NCBI GenBank assembly: GCA_030019475.1
Contig: JASEER010000019.1
Coordinates: 1-45,599, forward strand
From: Thermoanaerobacterales bacterium
GTDB lineage: Bacteria > Bacillota > Desulfotomaculia > Desulfotomaculales > JASEER01
Direction of reading: 5' to 3'
DNA length: 45,599 bases
Position 1 is the stretch's first letter; the number at the start of each line of letters is the position of its first letter. Shown piece by piece: positions 16,344-23,968 of this stretch. The translations under genes and the position numbers were made by a program. Below the pieces are notes generated by a model. That model saw only the letters and a list, made by a program, of their open reading frames with translations, was not told where the DNA came from and did not search any database.

Positions 16344-17216
16344 ATGTTCTCCCGGCTTGGACGTCAATTAAAATGGGCGGCGCTGCTTGCGGCCCTGATC
16401 CTGGCGCTTGCCGGACCGGGGAGCGGCATGGCCAGTTATATAGCCTTGACCGACGAGCAGGCTTTTCACTCGGCCGATATCGTGGCCAGGGGAATGTTTG
16501 TGGAAAGATCCGCACCCAAGTCAATCGCTTTTATGGTCGACGGAAAGCGCAAGGAGGCCGTGGTCCGGGACTACACTTTCAGAGCGTCGGAAGTCTACAA
16601 GGGTAAAATCGCCCTCACGGGAGATACGGTAACAGTACGCTGCCTGGATCCCACAAGCCCGTTACAGGTGGCGGCCGAACAGTTCCACCCCGAATTGAAC
16701 CGGGAAATGGTCGTGCTTCTTTGCCCGTCGATGTTCACGGAACGGGGTGAACGGGGCGTTTATATGTTTCTGGGAGGTCCCGCGGGCGTTTACGGGATCA
16801 ACGAAAGCCTGGTCGAGAATGTCCGGTGGAGCGAACCAAAACCGGCGGGAGACTTTATCAGTCAACTGACCGCCTGGTCCAACCGGGTCCCGGCGCACCC
16901 GCGTACGTCCTCGGGGGACAATGCCTTACTAACCCTGTTGTTTTGGCCGGCGATCACTCTCTCATTAATCCTGGCCGGAGCCGGCATCGTTTGGCGGCGG
17001 CCGGTCCTGCTCATCACCGGAGCGGTATTGTCCCTGCCCTTCTCGTATTACCTGTTCATGACCCCGCGTTTCCACCTCATTGGCCCTCTCCTGCCCCTCT
17101 GCCTGTTGGGCGGAGCCCTGGCGGTCCACCGGCGGAGACCCTGGCCGGCCTGGCTGTTATTGGCGGCGGTGGCGGGCTTCTTCGGATGGCTGGGAGCGCT
17201 CGTATTGGGGCAGTGA
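16344..17216 (+). CDS. Secreted/membrane protein with extracytoplasmic domain and C-terminal helices
   Basis: A 290-residue protein of unknown function. A signal peptide (AALLAALILALAGPGSGMAS) is followed by about 170 extracytoplasmic residues. Within them, SADIVARGMFVERSA and YTFRASEVYKGKI resemble the repeated pattern of secreted beta-barrel domains of the NTR/TIMP-like sort, but this is only an impression. The C-terminal 90 residues form three or four hydrophobic helices with short basic loops. The ATG at 16344 follows GGGGGAAGGTGAG. The next gene, a zinc-ribbon membrane protein, starts 39 bases later, so the two may form a small operon. Confidence 0.7.
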   Translation: MFSRLGRQLKWAALLAALILALAGPGSGMASYIALTDEQAFHSADIVARGMFVERSAPKSIAFMVDGKRKEAVVRDYTFRASEVYKGKIALTGDTVTVRCLDPTSPLQVAAEQFHPELNREMVVLLCPSMFTERGERGVYMFLGGPAGVYGINESLVENVRWSEPKPAGDFISQLTAWSNRVPAHPRTSSGDNALLTLLFWPAITLSLILAGAGIVWRRPVLLITGAVLSLPFSYYLFMTPRFHLIGPLLPLCLLGGALAVHRRRPWPAWLLLAAVAGFFGWLGALVLGQ

Positions 17217-17255
17217 ATCAGCTCTGTCGGGAATGGCGCGAGAGGATGTTTTCGA

Positions 17256-17507
17256 ATGGATGTGCCGGAAGAACTCTGTCCCTACTGCGGGGGCCCGGTG
17301 ACCGAAAACGGCATCTGCAGGGAGTGCGGGAGCCGCGGCAACCCTAACGCGCAGATTTACGACCCGATCGAGGGTGCCTGGCAGCAGGGCCGCGCTCTGC
17401 GCCGGCTTGGGCGGTTCGGCAAGGTTGTAGCCGCCGTCTTTCTGCTCGAGATCCTATATCTGATCATCACTTCGTTAGTAGAGGTGATACAAGCCGTTCG
17501 GGCATAG
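17256..17507 (+). CDS. Zinc-ribbon single-pass membrane protein
   Basis: An 83-residue protein with an N-terminal zinc ribbon (CPYCGGPVTENGICRECGS: two CxxC pairs) and a C-terminal hydrophobic helix (VVAAVFLLEILYLIITSLV). Such proteins are common in Firmicutes and usually have no known function; the ribbon would lie in the cytoplasm at the membrane. The ATG at 17256 follows GAGAGGA. It lies directly downstream of the 290-residue membrane protein. Confidence 0.7.
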   Translation: MDVPEELCPYCGGPVTENGICRECGSRGNPNAQIYDPIEGAWQQGRALRRLGRFGKVVAAVFLLEILYLIITSLVEVIQAVRA

Positions 17508-17601
17508 GTCACAGGCAGGATCGAGAGGCGTTCGTACCGTCCGGGAGAGAGTTGTTTTTAAGGTCCTCGGTTATTCCACGCCGCTACTGCACTTCACGGC
17601 T

Positions 17602-17727
17602 ATGCTGTTTGTGTACCGGGGGCGGAAACGGTTGGGGGTATTGGCGCTGTTACCTTATCTGGCGGTAGTACTATACTTCGGGGCGGCGGTGATTGCGGAA
17701 TCGCTCGGGTACTACCCAGGCAGGTAG
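17602..17727 (+). CDS. Possible small hydrophobic protein or gene remnant
   Basis: The frame from ATG 17602 to TAG 17725-17727 encodes about 41 residues (MLFVYRGRKRLGVLALLPYL onwards) with one hydrophobic helix. The frame is open upstream to about 17506 without a start that has a ribosome site, and those residues are also plausible protein. It may be the end of a decayed membrane-protein gene. Function unknown. Confidence 0.3.
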   Translation: MLFVYRGRKRLGVLALLPYLAVVLYFGAAVIAESLGYYPGR

Positions 17728-17752
17728 AAGCTCAAAGCATTAGGCATTAAAG

Positions 17753-17781
17753 AAGGGTCAGCCCTTGGGGGGCTAACCCTT
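17753..17781. terminator. Hairpin at end of the 52-residue gene
   Basis: A 12-bp stem with one mismatch (AAGGGTCAGCCC / GGGCTAACCCTT) and a 5-base loop. It spans the stop codon of the minus-strand small gene and could serve as a terminator in either direction. The T-run is weak. Confidence 0.45.
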
Positions 17782-17931
17782 GAACTCGACGTTGGTACCG
17801 GCGCGCTCGGCGATCTCGTCCGGGTTCTGCCCGGTGGTGATCTCCTCGCCGCCCCGGGCCGGCGTTCCGATCACGCTTTCAAAGGCCGTGGTCCGCGGCC
17901 TTTCTGCTTTCTTGTCATTCTTCTTAGGCAT
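17773..17931 (-). CDS. Small conserved-looking hydrophilic protein, 52 aa
   Basis: Encodes a 52-residue, strongly charged protein starting MPKKNDKKAERPRTTAFESV and containing GQNPDEIAERAGTNVEFKG at its end. The ATG at 17931 is preceded by AAAGGAGGTGG, close to a perfect ribosome site, which strongly supports translation. The frame is open further upstream but without a ribosome site. It has no hydrophobic segment and no cysteines, and is probably a soluble or disordered cytoplasmic protein. Strong translation of a small basic protein is reminiscent of spore or stress proteins, but the sequence does not show a SASP motif. Function unknown. Confidence 0.6.
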   Translation of the reverse strand: MPKKNDKKAERPRTTAFESVIGTPARGGEEITTGQNPDEIAERAGTNVEFKG

Positions 17932-18087
17932 TCGCCCACCTCCTTTCGGCTTTAGCTTGCCTGGAACAGTCTGCCCTATGAGTGGCAATGCCTGGGCGGG
18001 ACTGGTAAATTTCAGGGCGCGGGGATAGAATACTGTTATGGAAACTGTAATTAAGGTGTCCGAATTCGTCGGAAGGAGGCGGGGGCC

Positions 18088-19491
18088 ATGGGTATTGTTT
18101 TCTGTGGCGTGGTGCCGCACCCCCCGATTATGGTCCCGGAGGTCGGCAGGGGCGAAGCCGGGAAGGTCCGGGCCACCCAGGACGCCCTGCGGGAATTAGG
18201 GCGCCGGATCAAGGAGAGCGGTGCCGAAACCCTGGTGATCATCAGCCCCCACGGGCCGGTCTTCAGCGACGCCGTGGGGCTCATCATTACTCCGCGGTCC
18301 GGTGGTGACCTGGGCCGCTTCGGGGCACCCGAAGCGGCGGTGGACCGGACGACCGACCTAGAGCTGGCCGAGGCTATCGGGCGGGAGGCCCGTGCCCTCG
18401 ACCTGCATATCGTGGCCATCGACGAGGGCCTGGCCCGGCGTTACCGCGACCTTTCCACGGAGCTTGACCACGGGTTCGTGGCGCCTCTTTACTGGCTGGA
18501 GCGGGGCGGGGCGGATCTCCCCCTCCTGGCGGTCGGGATGTCGCTCATGCCGCGGGACCGGCTGTACGCCTTCGGCGTCGCCGTGCGGCGGGCGGCGGAG
18601 AGGCTGGGCCGGAAGGCGGCCCTGGTGGCCAGCGGGGACCTGTCCCACCGCCTGACGCCCGATGCCCCGGCCGGGTTCCACGAGCGGGGCAAGGAGTTCG
18701 ACGCCACGGTGGTCGAGATCTTCCGGACGGGGGAGATTGAGCGCTTGCTGGCCCTCGACGAGGTGTTGGCCGAATGCGCCGGGGAGTGCGGCCTGCGCTC
18801 GATGATTATGATGCTCGGCGCCCTGGACGGCCACCGCTTTGCCAGCGAGGTGCTCTCCTACGAGGGACCGTTCGGCGTAGGCTATATGGTGGCCGCGCTC
18901 CAACCCGGGGAGCCGGACGAGGAGCGGCGGTTGCTGGACCGCCTGATCACCCAACGGAGGAAGGCGGTGGAGGCGCGGCGGGAAGGGGAGAGCTACATTG
19001 TCCGCCTGGCGCGCCGGAGCCTGGAGAACTACCTGCGCGGAGAGGCGCCGCCCGACCCGGGGGAGATCCCGCCCGAATTCCGCCGTCCGGCCGGGGCTTT
19101 CGTTTCGCTGAAGAAGGACGGGCAGTTGCGCGGCTGCATCGGGACCATCGCCCCGACGCGCCCCACGGCGGCCGAGGAGGTCATGGAGAACGCCGTCTCG
19201 GCCGGGACGCGCGACCCGCGCTTCTTCCCGGTGGAGATCGATGAGCTGGACGAGATCGTTTATTCCGTCGACATTCTGGGCGAACCGGAGCCGGTGGACA
19301 GCCTGGACCAGCTTGACCCCAAGCGCTACGGCGTCATCGTCCGCGCGCGGGGCCGCTCGGGGCTCCTGCTCCCGGACCTGGAGGGCATCGACACGGCTGA
19401 GCAACAGGTAGCCATCGCCCGGCAAAAGGCCGGCCTTTCACCGGACGAACCGGTGAAGCTGGAACGTTTTGAGGTCAAGCGCTACCGGTAG
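18088..19491 (+). CDS. amrA: AmmeMemoRadiSam system protein A (MEMO-like + AMMECR1 fusion)
   Basis: A 467-residue fusion. Residues 1-270 are a MEMO/extradiol dioxygenase-like domain with candidate metal ligands in VVPHPPIMVPE, IISPHGPVF, LDHGFVAPLYW and SGDLSHRLTPDAP. Residues 280-467 are an AMMECR1 domain with the invariant GQLRGCIGTIAP and DPRFFPVEIDELDEIVYSVD. The radical SAM partner follows 11 bases later, completing the three-part AmmeMemoRadiSam set in two genes. The set is widespread in archaea and anaerobes and its reaction is not established as far as I know. The ATG at 18088 follows GGAAGGAGG. A role in modification of a small molecule or macromolecule is inferred from the radical SAM pairing. 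Confidence 0.9.
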   Translation: MGIVFCGVVPHPPIMVPEVGRGEAGKVRATQDALRELGRRIKESGAETLVIISPHGPVFSDAVGLIITPRSGGDLGRFGAPEAAVDRTTDLELAEAIGREARALDLHIVAIDEGLARRYRDLSTELDHGFVAPLYWLERGGADLPLLAVGMSLMPRDRLYAFGVAVRRAAERLGRKAALVASGDLSHRLTPDAPAGFHERGKEFDATVVEIFRTGEIERLLALDEVLAECAGECGLRSMIMMLGALDGHRFASEVLSYEGPFGVGYMVAALQPGEPDEERRLLDRLITQRRKAVEARREGESYIVRLARRSLENYLRGEAPPDPGEIPPEFRRPAGAFVSLKKDGQLRGCIGTIAPTRPTAAEEVMENAVSAGTRDPRFFPVEIDELDEIVYSVDILGEPEPVDSLDQLDPKRYGVIVRARGRSGLLLPDLEGIDTAEQQVAIARQKAGLSPDEPVKLERFEVKRYR

Positions 19492-19502
19492 GGGGTATCG
19501 CA

Positions 19503-20522
19503 GTGGTCCGTGAAGCAGCTTATTACGAGGTCCGCGAGAAAGGTAAAGTCGCCTGCCTGCTCTGCCCGAACCGCTGCGTCATCGCCCCGGGGAAGGCCGG
19601 CATCTGCCGCGTGCGGTTTAACCGGGACGGACGGTTGGAGGCAAGGAACTACGGGGAGGTCACCTCCCTGGCGATGGACCCGATTGAGAAGAAGCCCCTC
19701 TATCAGTTCTACCCGGGGCACTGGATCCTCTCCCTCGGCACCTGGGGGTGCAACCTGCACTGCCGCTTCTGCCAGAACTGGGAGATCGCGCACGGCGAGC
19801 CGGAGTCCGTCGCCGTGGCGCCGGAGCGGGTGGTGGACATGGCCCTGGCCGAGCGGGACAGGCACTGCATCGGCCTGGCCTTCACTTACTCGGAGCCCTC
19901 GGTGTGGTACGAGTTCGTGCGGGACACGGCCGTGCTGGCCCGCGAGAAGGGCCTGGTGAACGTCCTGGTGACCAACGGCTTTCTCGAGGAGGAGCCGCTC
20001 AAAGAACTCCTGCCCTACGTCGATGCCATGAACATCGACGTTAAGGCCTTCACCGACGAATACTACCGCCGGACCTGCCGGGGCTTCCTGAAGCCGGTCC
20101 TGCGGACCGTGGAACTGGCCGCCCCGCGCTGCCACGTGGAACTGACCACCCTCCTGGTGACCGGCCTGAACGACAGCCCCGAGGAGATCACCCGCCTCGT
20201 CGACTGGGTGGCGGGCGTCGACCGGAACATCCCGCTGCACTTTTCACGGTACTTCCCAAACTATCGCTTAAACCTCCCCGCGACGCCGCCGGAGACCATG
20301 CGCCGCGCCTGGACGATCGCCCGCGAGAGGCTGTCCTACGTCTATCTGGGCAACATGCGGGACGGGGAGGCGGAAAGCACTTACTGCCCACAATGCGGGA
20401 AGGCTGTCATCGAGCGGGACGGCTACCTGGTGCACGCCGTCCACCTGACGGAGGATAACCGGTGCGCTTTCTGCGGCTTCGCCGTGCACGTCACGGGAAA
20501 AGCACGGGTAAAGACACTCTAA
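19503..20522 (+). CDS. amrS: AmmeMemoRadiSam system radical SAM enzyme
   Basis: A 339-residue radical SAM protein of the pyruvate-formate-lyase-activase-like branch. The [4Fe-4S] cluster cysteines are Cys83, Cys87 and Cys90 in WGCNLHCRFCQNW. Extra cysteines occur at the N-terminus (C18, C21, C25, C35 in ACLLCPNRC...GIC), a typical feature of AmrS. The C-terminus has two CxxC pairs (YCPQCG, CAFCG) that may bind zinc or a further cluster. The start is GTG at 19503 behind TAGGGGGTAT. It is paired with the MEMO/AMMECR1 fusion and precedes the arg operon, from which it is separated by a promoter. Confidence 0.92.
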   Translation: MVREAAYYEVREKGKVACLLCPNRCVIAPGKAGICRVRFNRDGRLEARNYGEVTSLAMDPIEKKPLYQFYPGHWILSLGTWGCNLHCRFCQNWEIAHGEPESVAVAPERVVDMALAERDRHCIGLAFTYSEPSVWYEFVRDTAVLAREKGLVNVLVTNGFLEEEPLKELLPYVDAMNIDVKAFTDEYYRRTCRGFLKPVLRTVELAAPRCHVELTTLLVTGLNDSPEEITRLVDWVAGVDRNIPLHFSRYFPNYRLNLPATPPETMRRAWTIARERLSYVYLGNMRDGEAESTYCPQCGKAVIERDGYLVHAVHLTEDNRCAFCGFAVHVTGKARVKTL

Positions 20523-20529
20523 AAGGGTA

Positions 20530-20558
20530 TTGCATTATTATACATACATTCGTATAAT
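20530..20558 (+). promoter_or_regulatory. argC promoter with embedded dyad (candidate ArgR site)
   Basis: TTGCAT (20530-20535), 17-base spacer, TATAAT (20553-20558). The spacer and -10 carry the perfect inverted repeat ATTATAC-ATACATTC-GTATAAT (20537-20558). Its A+T-rich makeup and position suit repression by ArgR, but no regulator gene is in the window. Confidence 0.7.
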
Positions 20559-20590
20559 TATAAACAGTTTTTCCGTGGGGGCGATGCCGG

Positions 20591-21637
20591 ATGTCCATTA
20601 TCAAGGCCGGGGTCATCGGGGCCACGGGCTACGCCGGGGCCGAACTGGTACGGCTGTTGGCGCGCCATCCCGCCGTCCGCCTGGCCGCCCTGACCTCGCG
20701 CAGCTACGCCGAACGGCCTTTATCCGCCGTCTACCCGCACCTGTACGGCCACGTGGACGAGGTTTTGCGGGAGTTCGACCCGGACGAACTAGTCAGCGAG
20801 TGCGACGTCGTCTTCACCGCCCTGCCGCACGGGCATGCGATGGAAGTGGGCCGCAAGGTGCTCGACCGGGGCAAGAAACTGGTCGACATCGGGGCCGATT
20901 TCCGCCTGGCCGACGTGGCGGTCTACGAAGAATGGTACCGGGTGACCCATACCGCGCCCGAGATCTTGCCGCGGGTTGTTTACGGCCTGCCCGAACTCAA
21001 CCGCGAACATATCGCCGGCGCCCCGGTGGTGGCCAACCCGGGCTGCTACCCGACGGCCTCCATCCTGGCTCTGGCCCCGGCCCTGAAGGCCGGGCTGGCC
21101 GACCCGGCGAGCATCATCATCGACGCCAAGTCCGGGGTCTCCGGGGCCGGCCGCGGCCTTTCGCTGCGCACCCACTTCGCCGAGTGCAACGAGAACTTCC
21201 AGGCCTACGGCGTCCCCGGACACCGGCATACGCCGGAGATCGAGCAGGAACTGTCGCGCCTGGCGGGGCGGCCGGTGCGGGTCTCGTTCACCCCCCACCT
21301 GGCGCCCATGAACCGGGGCATCCTGGCCACCGTGTACTTCAGCCTTTCCCGCCCGGTGACCGCCGACGAGTTGCACGCCGTTTACCGGGAGTTTTACTCC
21401 GAAGAGCCTTTCGTCCGCGTCCTGCCGCCGGGCACGCTGCCGCAGACCAAGGCCGTCGCGGGCTCGAACCACTGCGACCTGAACGTCGTCGCCGATGCCC
21501 GCACCGGGCGGGCGGTGGTGCTGTCGGCCATCGACAACCTGGTCAAGGGGGCGGCGGGGCAGGCGGTGCAGAATATGAATATTATGTTCGGCCGGCCGGA
21601 GGGCGAGGGGCTGGCGGGCCCGGGGCTGTATCCGTAG
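20591..21637 (+). CDS. argC: N-acetyl-gamma-glutamyl-phosphate reductase
   Basis: NADPH-dependent reduction of N-acetylglutamyl phosphate to the semialdehyde. The 348-residue protein has an N-terminal Rossmann motif (AGVIGATGYAGAELVRLL), the catalytic Cys in VANPGCYPTAS, and the substrate loop SGVSGAGRG; the C-terminal GSNHCDLNV region is intact. It opens the argCJBDFGH operon. The ATG at 20591 gives the family-typical MSIIKAGVIG. The 141 bases before argJ hold a small GGGAGC/GCTCCC hairpin and no gene. Confidence 0.97.
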   Translation: MSIIKAGVIGATGYAGAELVRLLARHPAVRLAALTSRSYAERPLSAVYPHLYGHVDEVLREFDPDELVSECDVVFTALPHGHAMEVGRKVLDRGKKLVDIGADFRLADVAVYEEWYRVTHTAPEILPRVVYGLPELNREHIAGAPVVANPGCYPTASILALAPALKAGLADPASIIIDAKSGVSGAGRGLSLRTHFAECNENFQAYGVPGHRHTPEIEQELSRLAGRPVRVSFTPHLAPMNRGILATVYFSLSRPVTADELHAVYREFYSEEPFVRVLPPGTLPQTKAVAGSNHCDLNVVADARTGRAVVLSAIDNLVKGAAGQAVQNMNIMFGRPEGEGLAGPGLYP

Positions 21638-21778
21638 GAAGCGCGGCCAACGGGTTGAAGATGCCGGAATCGGGACCGGGGGCGGGGGACTTCAGCCTGA
21701 GCGGCTTGCGGAACGTAAGGGGGAGCCCTGTGCTCCCGGGAGTAAGGTGTAGGCTATTTCATCTGGGAGGCTTTTGAC

Positions 21779-22987
21779 TTGACCGCATTAACCTTCAAAG
21801 AAGAAGGGGTTACCGCGCCGCGGGGGTTCCTGGCCTGCGGCCTGCACGTCGGCTTAAAGAAACATAAGAAGGACCTGGCCCTCATCTACTCCGAGGCCCC
21901 CTGCAGCGTGGCCGGTGTCTTCACCACCAACCGCGTCAAGGCCGCCCCCCTGAAGGTGACCATGCCCCGCGTCGCCGCGGGGCGCGCACAGGCCGTGATC
22001 GTCAACAGCGGCAACGCCAACGCCTGCAACGGTCCCGCCGGCGAGGACGACGCCCGCCGGATGGGGCGGCTGGCGGCCGAAGCCCTGGGTATCCCGGAGG
22101 AGATGGTCCTGGTCAGCTCGACCGGGGTCATCGGCCAGCGGCTGCCGGTGGAGAAGATCGCGGCCGGCTTGCCGGATGCCAAGCGGCTTCTCGGGCCGGA
22201 CGAGGGCGCCGCCGCCGCCGAGGCCATTATGACCACCGACCTTGTGCCCAAGAAGGCCTCCGTAACGATTAACGTCGGGGGACGGCCGGTAACCGTCGGG
22301 GGCATGGCCAAGGGCTCGGGGATGATCCACCCCAACATGGCTACCATGCTGGCCTTCATCACCACCGACGCCGCCATCGGCCCGGCGGCGTTGCAGGCCG
22401 CCCTGAAGACGGCCGTCGACTGTTCCTTCCATATGATAAGCGTCGACGGCGACACGAGTACCAATGATATGGCCGTGGTTATGGCCAACGGCCTGGCCGG
22501 AAATACCGCGCTCGAACCGGGGCAGCCGGAGTTCGCCCTGTTCTGCGAGGCGCTGACCGGGGTTTGCGTGCGCCTGGCGAAGATGATCGCGCGCGACGGG
22601 GAGGGGGCGACGACTCTCATCGAGGTGCGCGTCCGCGGCGCCCGGACCGAGGCCGACGCCCGGCTGGCGGCGCGGGCCATTGCCGCCTCCAGCCTGGTCA
22701 AGGCCGCCGTCTTCGGGCGGGACGCGAACTGGGGACGTATCATTTGCGCCGCCGGTTACTCCGGGGCCGCCTTCGACCCCGAGCGCTTCGCCGTCTGGCT
22801 CGGCGACCTGCAGGTTGCGGCCGGCGGCCGGGGACTGGACTTCGATGAGGCCCGCGCCACGGCGATCCTGTCCGGTGACCCGGTGGTGATCACCGTGGAC
22901 CTGGGACAGGGCGGCGGAGAGGCCACCGCCTGGGGCTGTGACCTTTCCTACGATTATGTTAAGATAAATGCGGCGTACAGGACATAA
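21779..22987 (+). CDS. argJ: Bifunctional ornithine acetyltransferase / N-acetylglutamate synthase
   Basis: Recycles the acetyl group from N-acetylornithine to glutamate, and can also acetylate glutamate from acetyl-CoA if bifunctional. The 402-residue proenzyme self-cleaves before the nucleophile Thr189 in GMIHPNMATML, which is intact. Other conserved parts are GVFTTNRVKAAP, VNSGNANAC, LVSSTGVIG and GRDANWGRI. A TTG start at 21779 was taken, eight bases after GGGAGG. Presence of ArgJ explains why no argE is needed; no separate argA is seen here. It is followed by a 74-base gap with a long hairpin. Confidence 0.96.
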   Translation: MTALTFKEEGVTAPRGFLACGLHVGLKKHKKDLALIYSEAPCSVAGVFTTNRVKAAPLKVTMPRVAAGRAQAVIVNSGNANACNGPAGEDDARRMGRLAAEALGIPEEMVLVSSTGVIGQRLPVEKIAAGLPDAKRLLGPDEGAAAAEAIMTTDLVPKKASVTINVGGRPVTVGGMAKGSGMIHPNMATMLAFITTDAAIGPAALQAALKTAVDCSFHMISVDGDTSTNDMAVVMANGLAGNTALEPGQPEFALFCEALTGVCVRLAKMIARDGEGATTLIEVRVRGARTEADARLAARAIAASSLVKAAVFGRDANWGRIICAAGYSGAAFDPERFAVWLGDLQVAAGGRGLDFDEARATAILSGDPVVITVDLGQGGGEATAWGCDLSYDYVKINAAYRT

Positions 22988-22994
22988 GATTTGG

Positions 22995-23033
22995 AACTGG
23001 AACTTAGAAACTATCAATTTCTAATTTCCAGTT
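22995..23033. repeat. Long A+T-rich hairpin between argJ and argB
   Basis: A 16-bp stem with one mismatch (AACTGGAACTTAGAAA / TTTCTAATTTCCAGTT) and a 7-base loop. Its composition differs sharply from the flanking genes, suggesting a dispersed palindromic element or an RNA stability/processing site. There is no T-run, so it is not an obvious terminator. Confidence 0.7.
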
Positions 23034-23061
23034 AACTGATACTAGCAAGGAGAGGTACCGA

Positions 23062-23964
23062 TTGGTTATCACCGCTATTGAGAAAGCAGGTATTCTTGTC
23101 GAGGCCCTGCCATACATTAAGCACTTCCACGGCCGGATCGTGGTCATCAAGTACGGCGGTCATGCCATGCTGAACGGCGCCCTGAAGGAGGCCGTGATGA
23201 CCGACGTCGTGCTGATGAAGTACGTCGGGATGCACCCGGTGATCGTCCATGGCGGCGGGCCCGAGATCACGGCCGTGCTGCGGAGAATGGGGAAGGAGTC
23301 GACCTTCGTCAACGGCCTGCGCGTGACCGACCGCGAGACCATGGAGATCGTGGAGATGGTCCTGGTCGGCAAGATCAACAAGGAGATCGTGGCCATGGTG
23401 AACCGCTTCGGCGGGCGGGCCATCGGCCTGTGCGGCAAGGACGCCAACCTGATCGAGGCCGCGAAGAAGCGGGTCCAGGTTGAGCGGGACGGCGTGACCG
23501 AGGACGTCGACATCGGCTTCGTCGGCGAAGTCGCGCGCGTCAACGCCGACCTTGTGGCCTCGGTCCTGCGGGAGGGGTACATCCCGGTGGTCGCCCCGAC
23601 CGCCGTCGGTCCCGACGGGGCCAGCTACAACATCAACGCCGACAGCGTTGCCGGGGAACTGGCCGTCGCCCTGGGGGCCGAGAAGCTGGTCATCCTGACC
23701 GACGTCGAGGGGATCATGGCCGACCGCGACGACCCGGGCACCCTGATCTCGACCGTCAAGGTGGCGGAGGTGCCCGATCTCATCGCCCGCGGCGTTATCT
23801 CGGGCGGCATGGTGCCGAAGGTGGAGTGCTGCGTGAGCGCCCTGCGCGGCGGCGTCAGGCGCACGCACATTCTCGACGGCCGCGTGCCGCACTCGATCCT
23901 GCTGGAGATTTTCACCGACCAGGGCATCGGGACGATGGTAGTGATGCCCGAAAGGGAGAAGTAA
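23062..23964 (+). CDS. argB: Acetylglutamate kinase
   Basis: Phosphorylates N-acetylglutamate with ATP. The 300-residue amino-acid-kinase fold shows [20 protein letters not shown], and LTDVEGI with the Lys in the C-terminal [11 protein letters not shown] segment. The N-terminal helix ([19 protein letters not shown]) suggests the hexameric, arginine-inhibited type, consistent with feedback control at this step. Start is TTG at 23062 behind AAGGAGAGG. It is four bases from argD. Confidence 0.96.
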   Translation: MVITAIEKAGILVEALPYIKHFHGRIVVIKYGGHAMLNGALKEAVMTDVVLMKYVGMHPVIVHGGGPEITAVLRRMGKESTFVNGLRVTDRETMEIVEMVLVGKINKEIVAMVNRFGGRAIGLCGKDANLIEAAKKRVQVERDGVTEDVDIGFVGEVARVNADLVASVLREGYIPVVAPTAVGPDGASYNINADSVAGELAVALGAEKLVILTDVEGIMADRDDPGTLISTVKVAEVPDLIARGVISGGMVPKVECCVSALRGGVRRTHILDGRVPHSILLEIFTDQGIGTMVVMPEREK

Positions 23965-23968
23965 ACCG

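Noticed and set aside
21638-21778. Possible gene between argC and argJ
   Set aside because: Only a short GGGAGC/GCTCCC hairpin and the argJ ribosome site are seen; no supported start.
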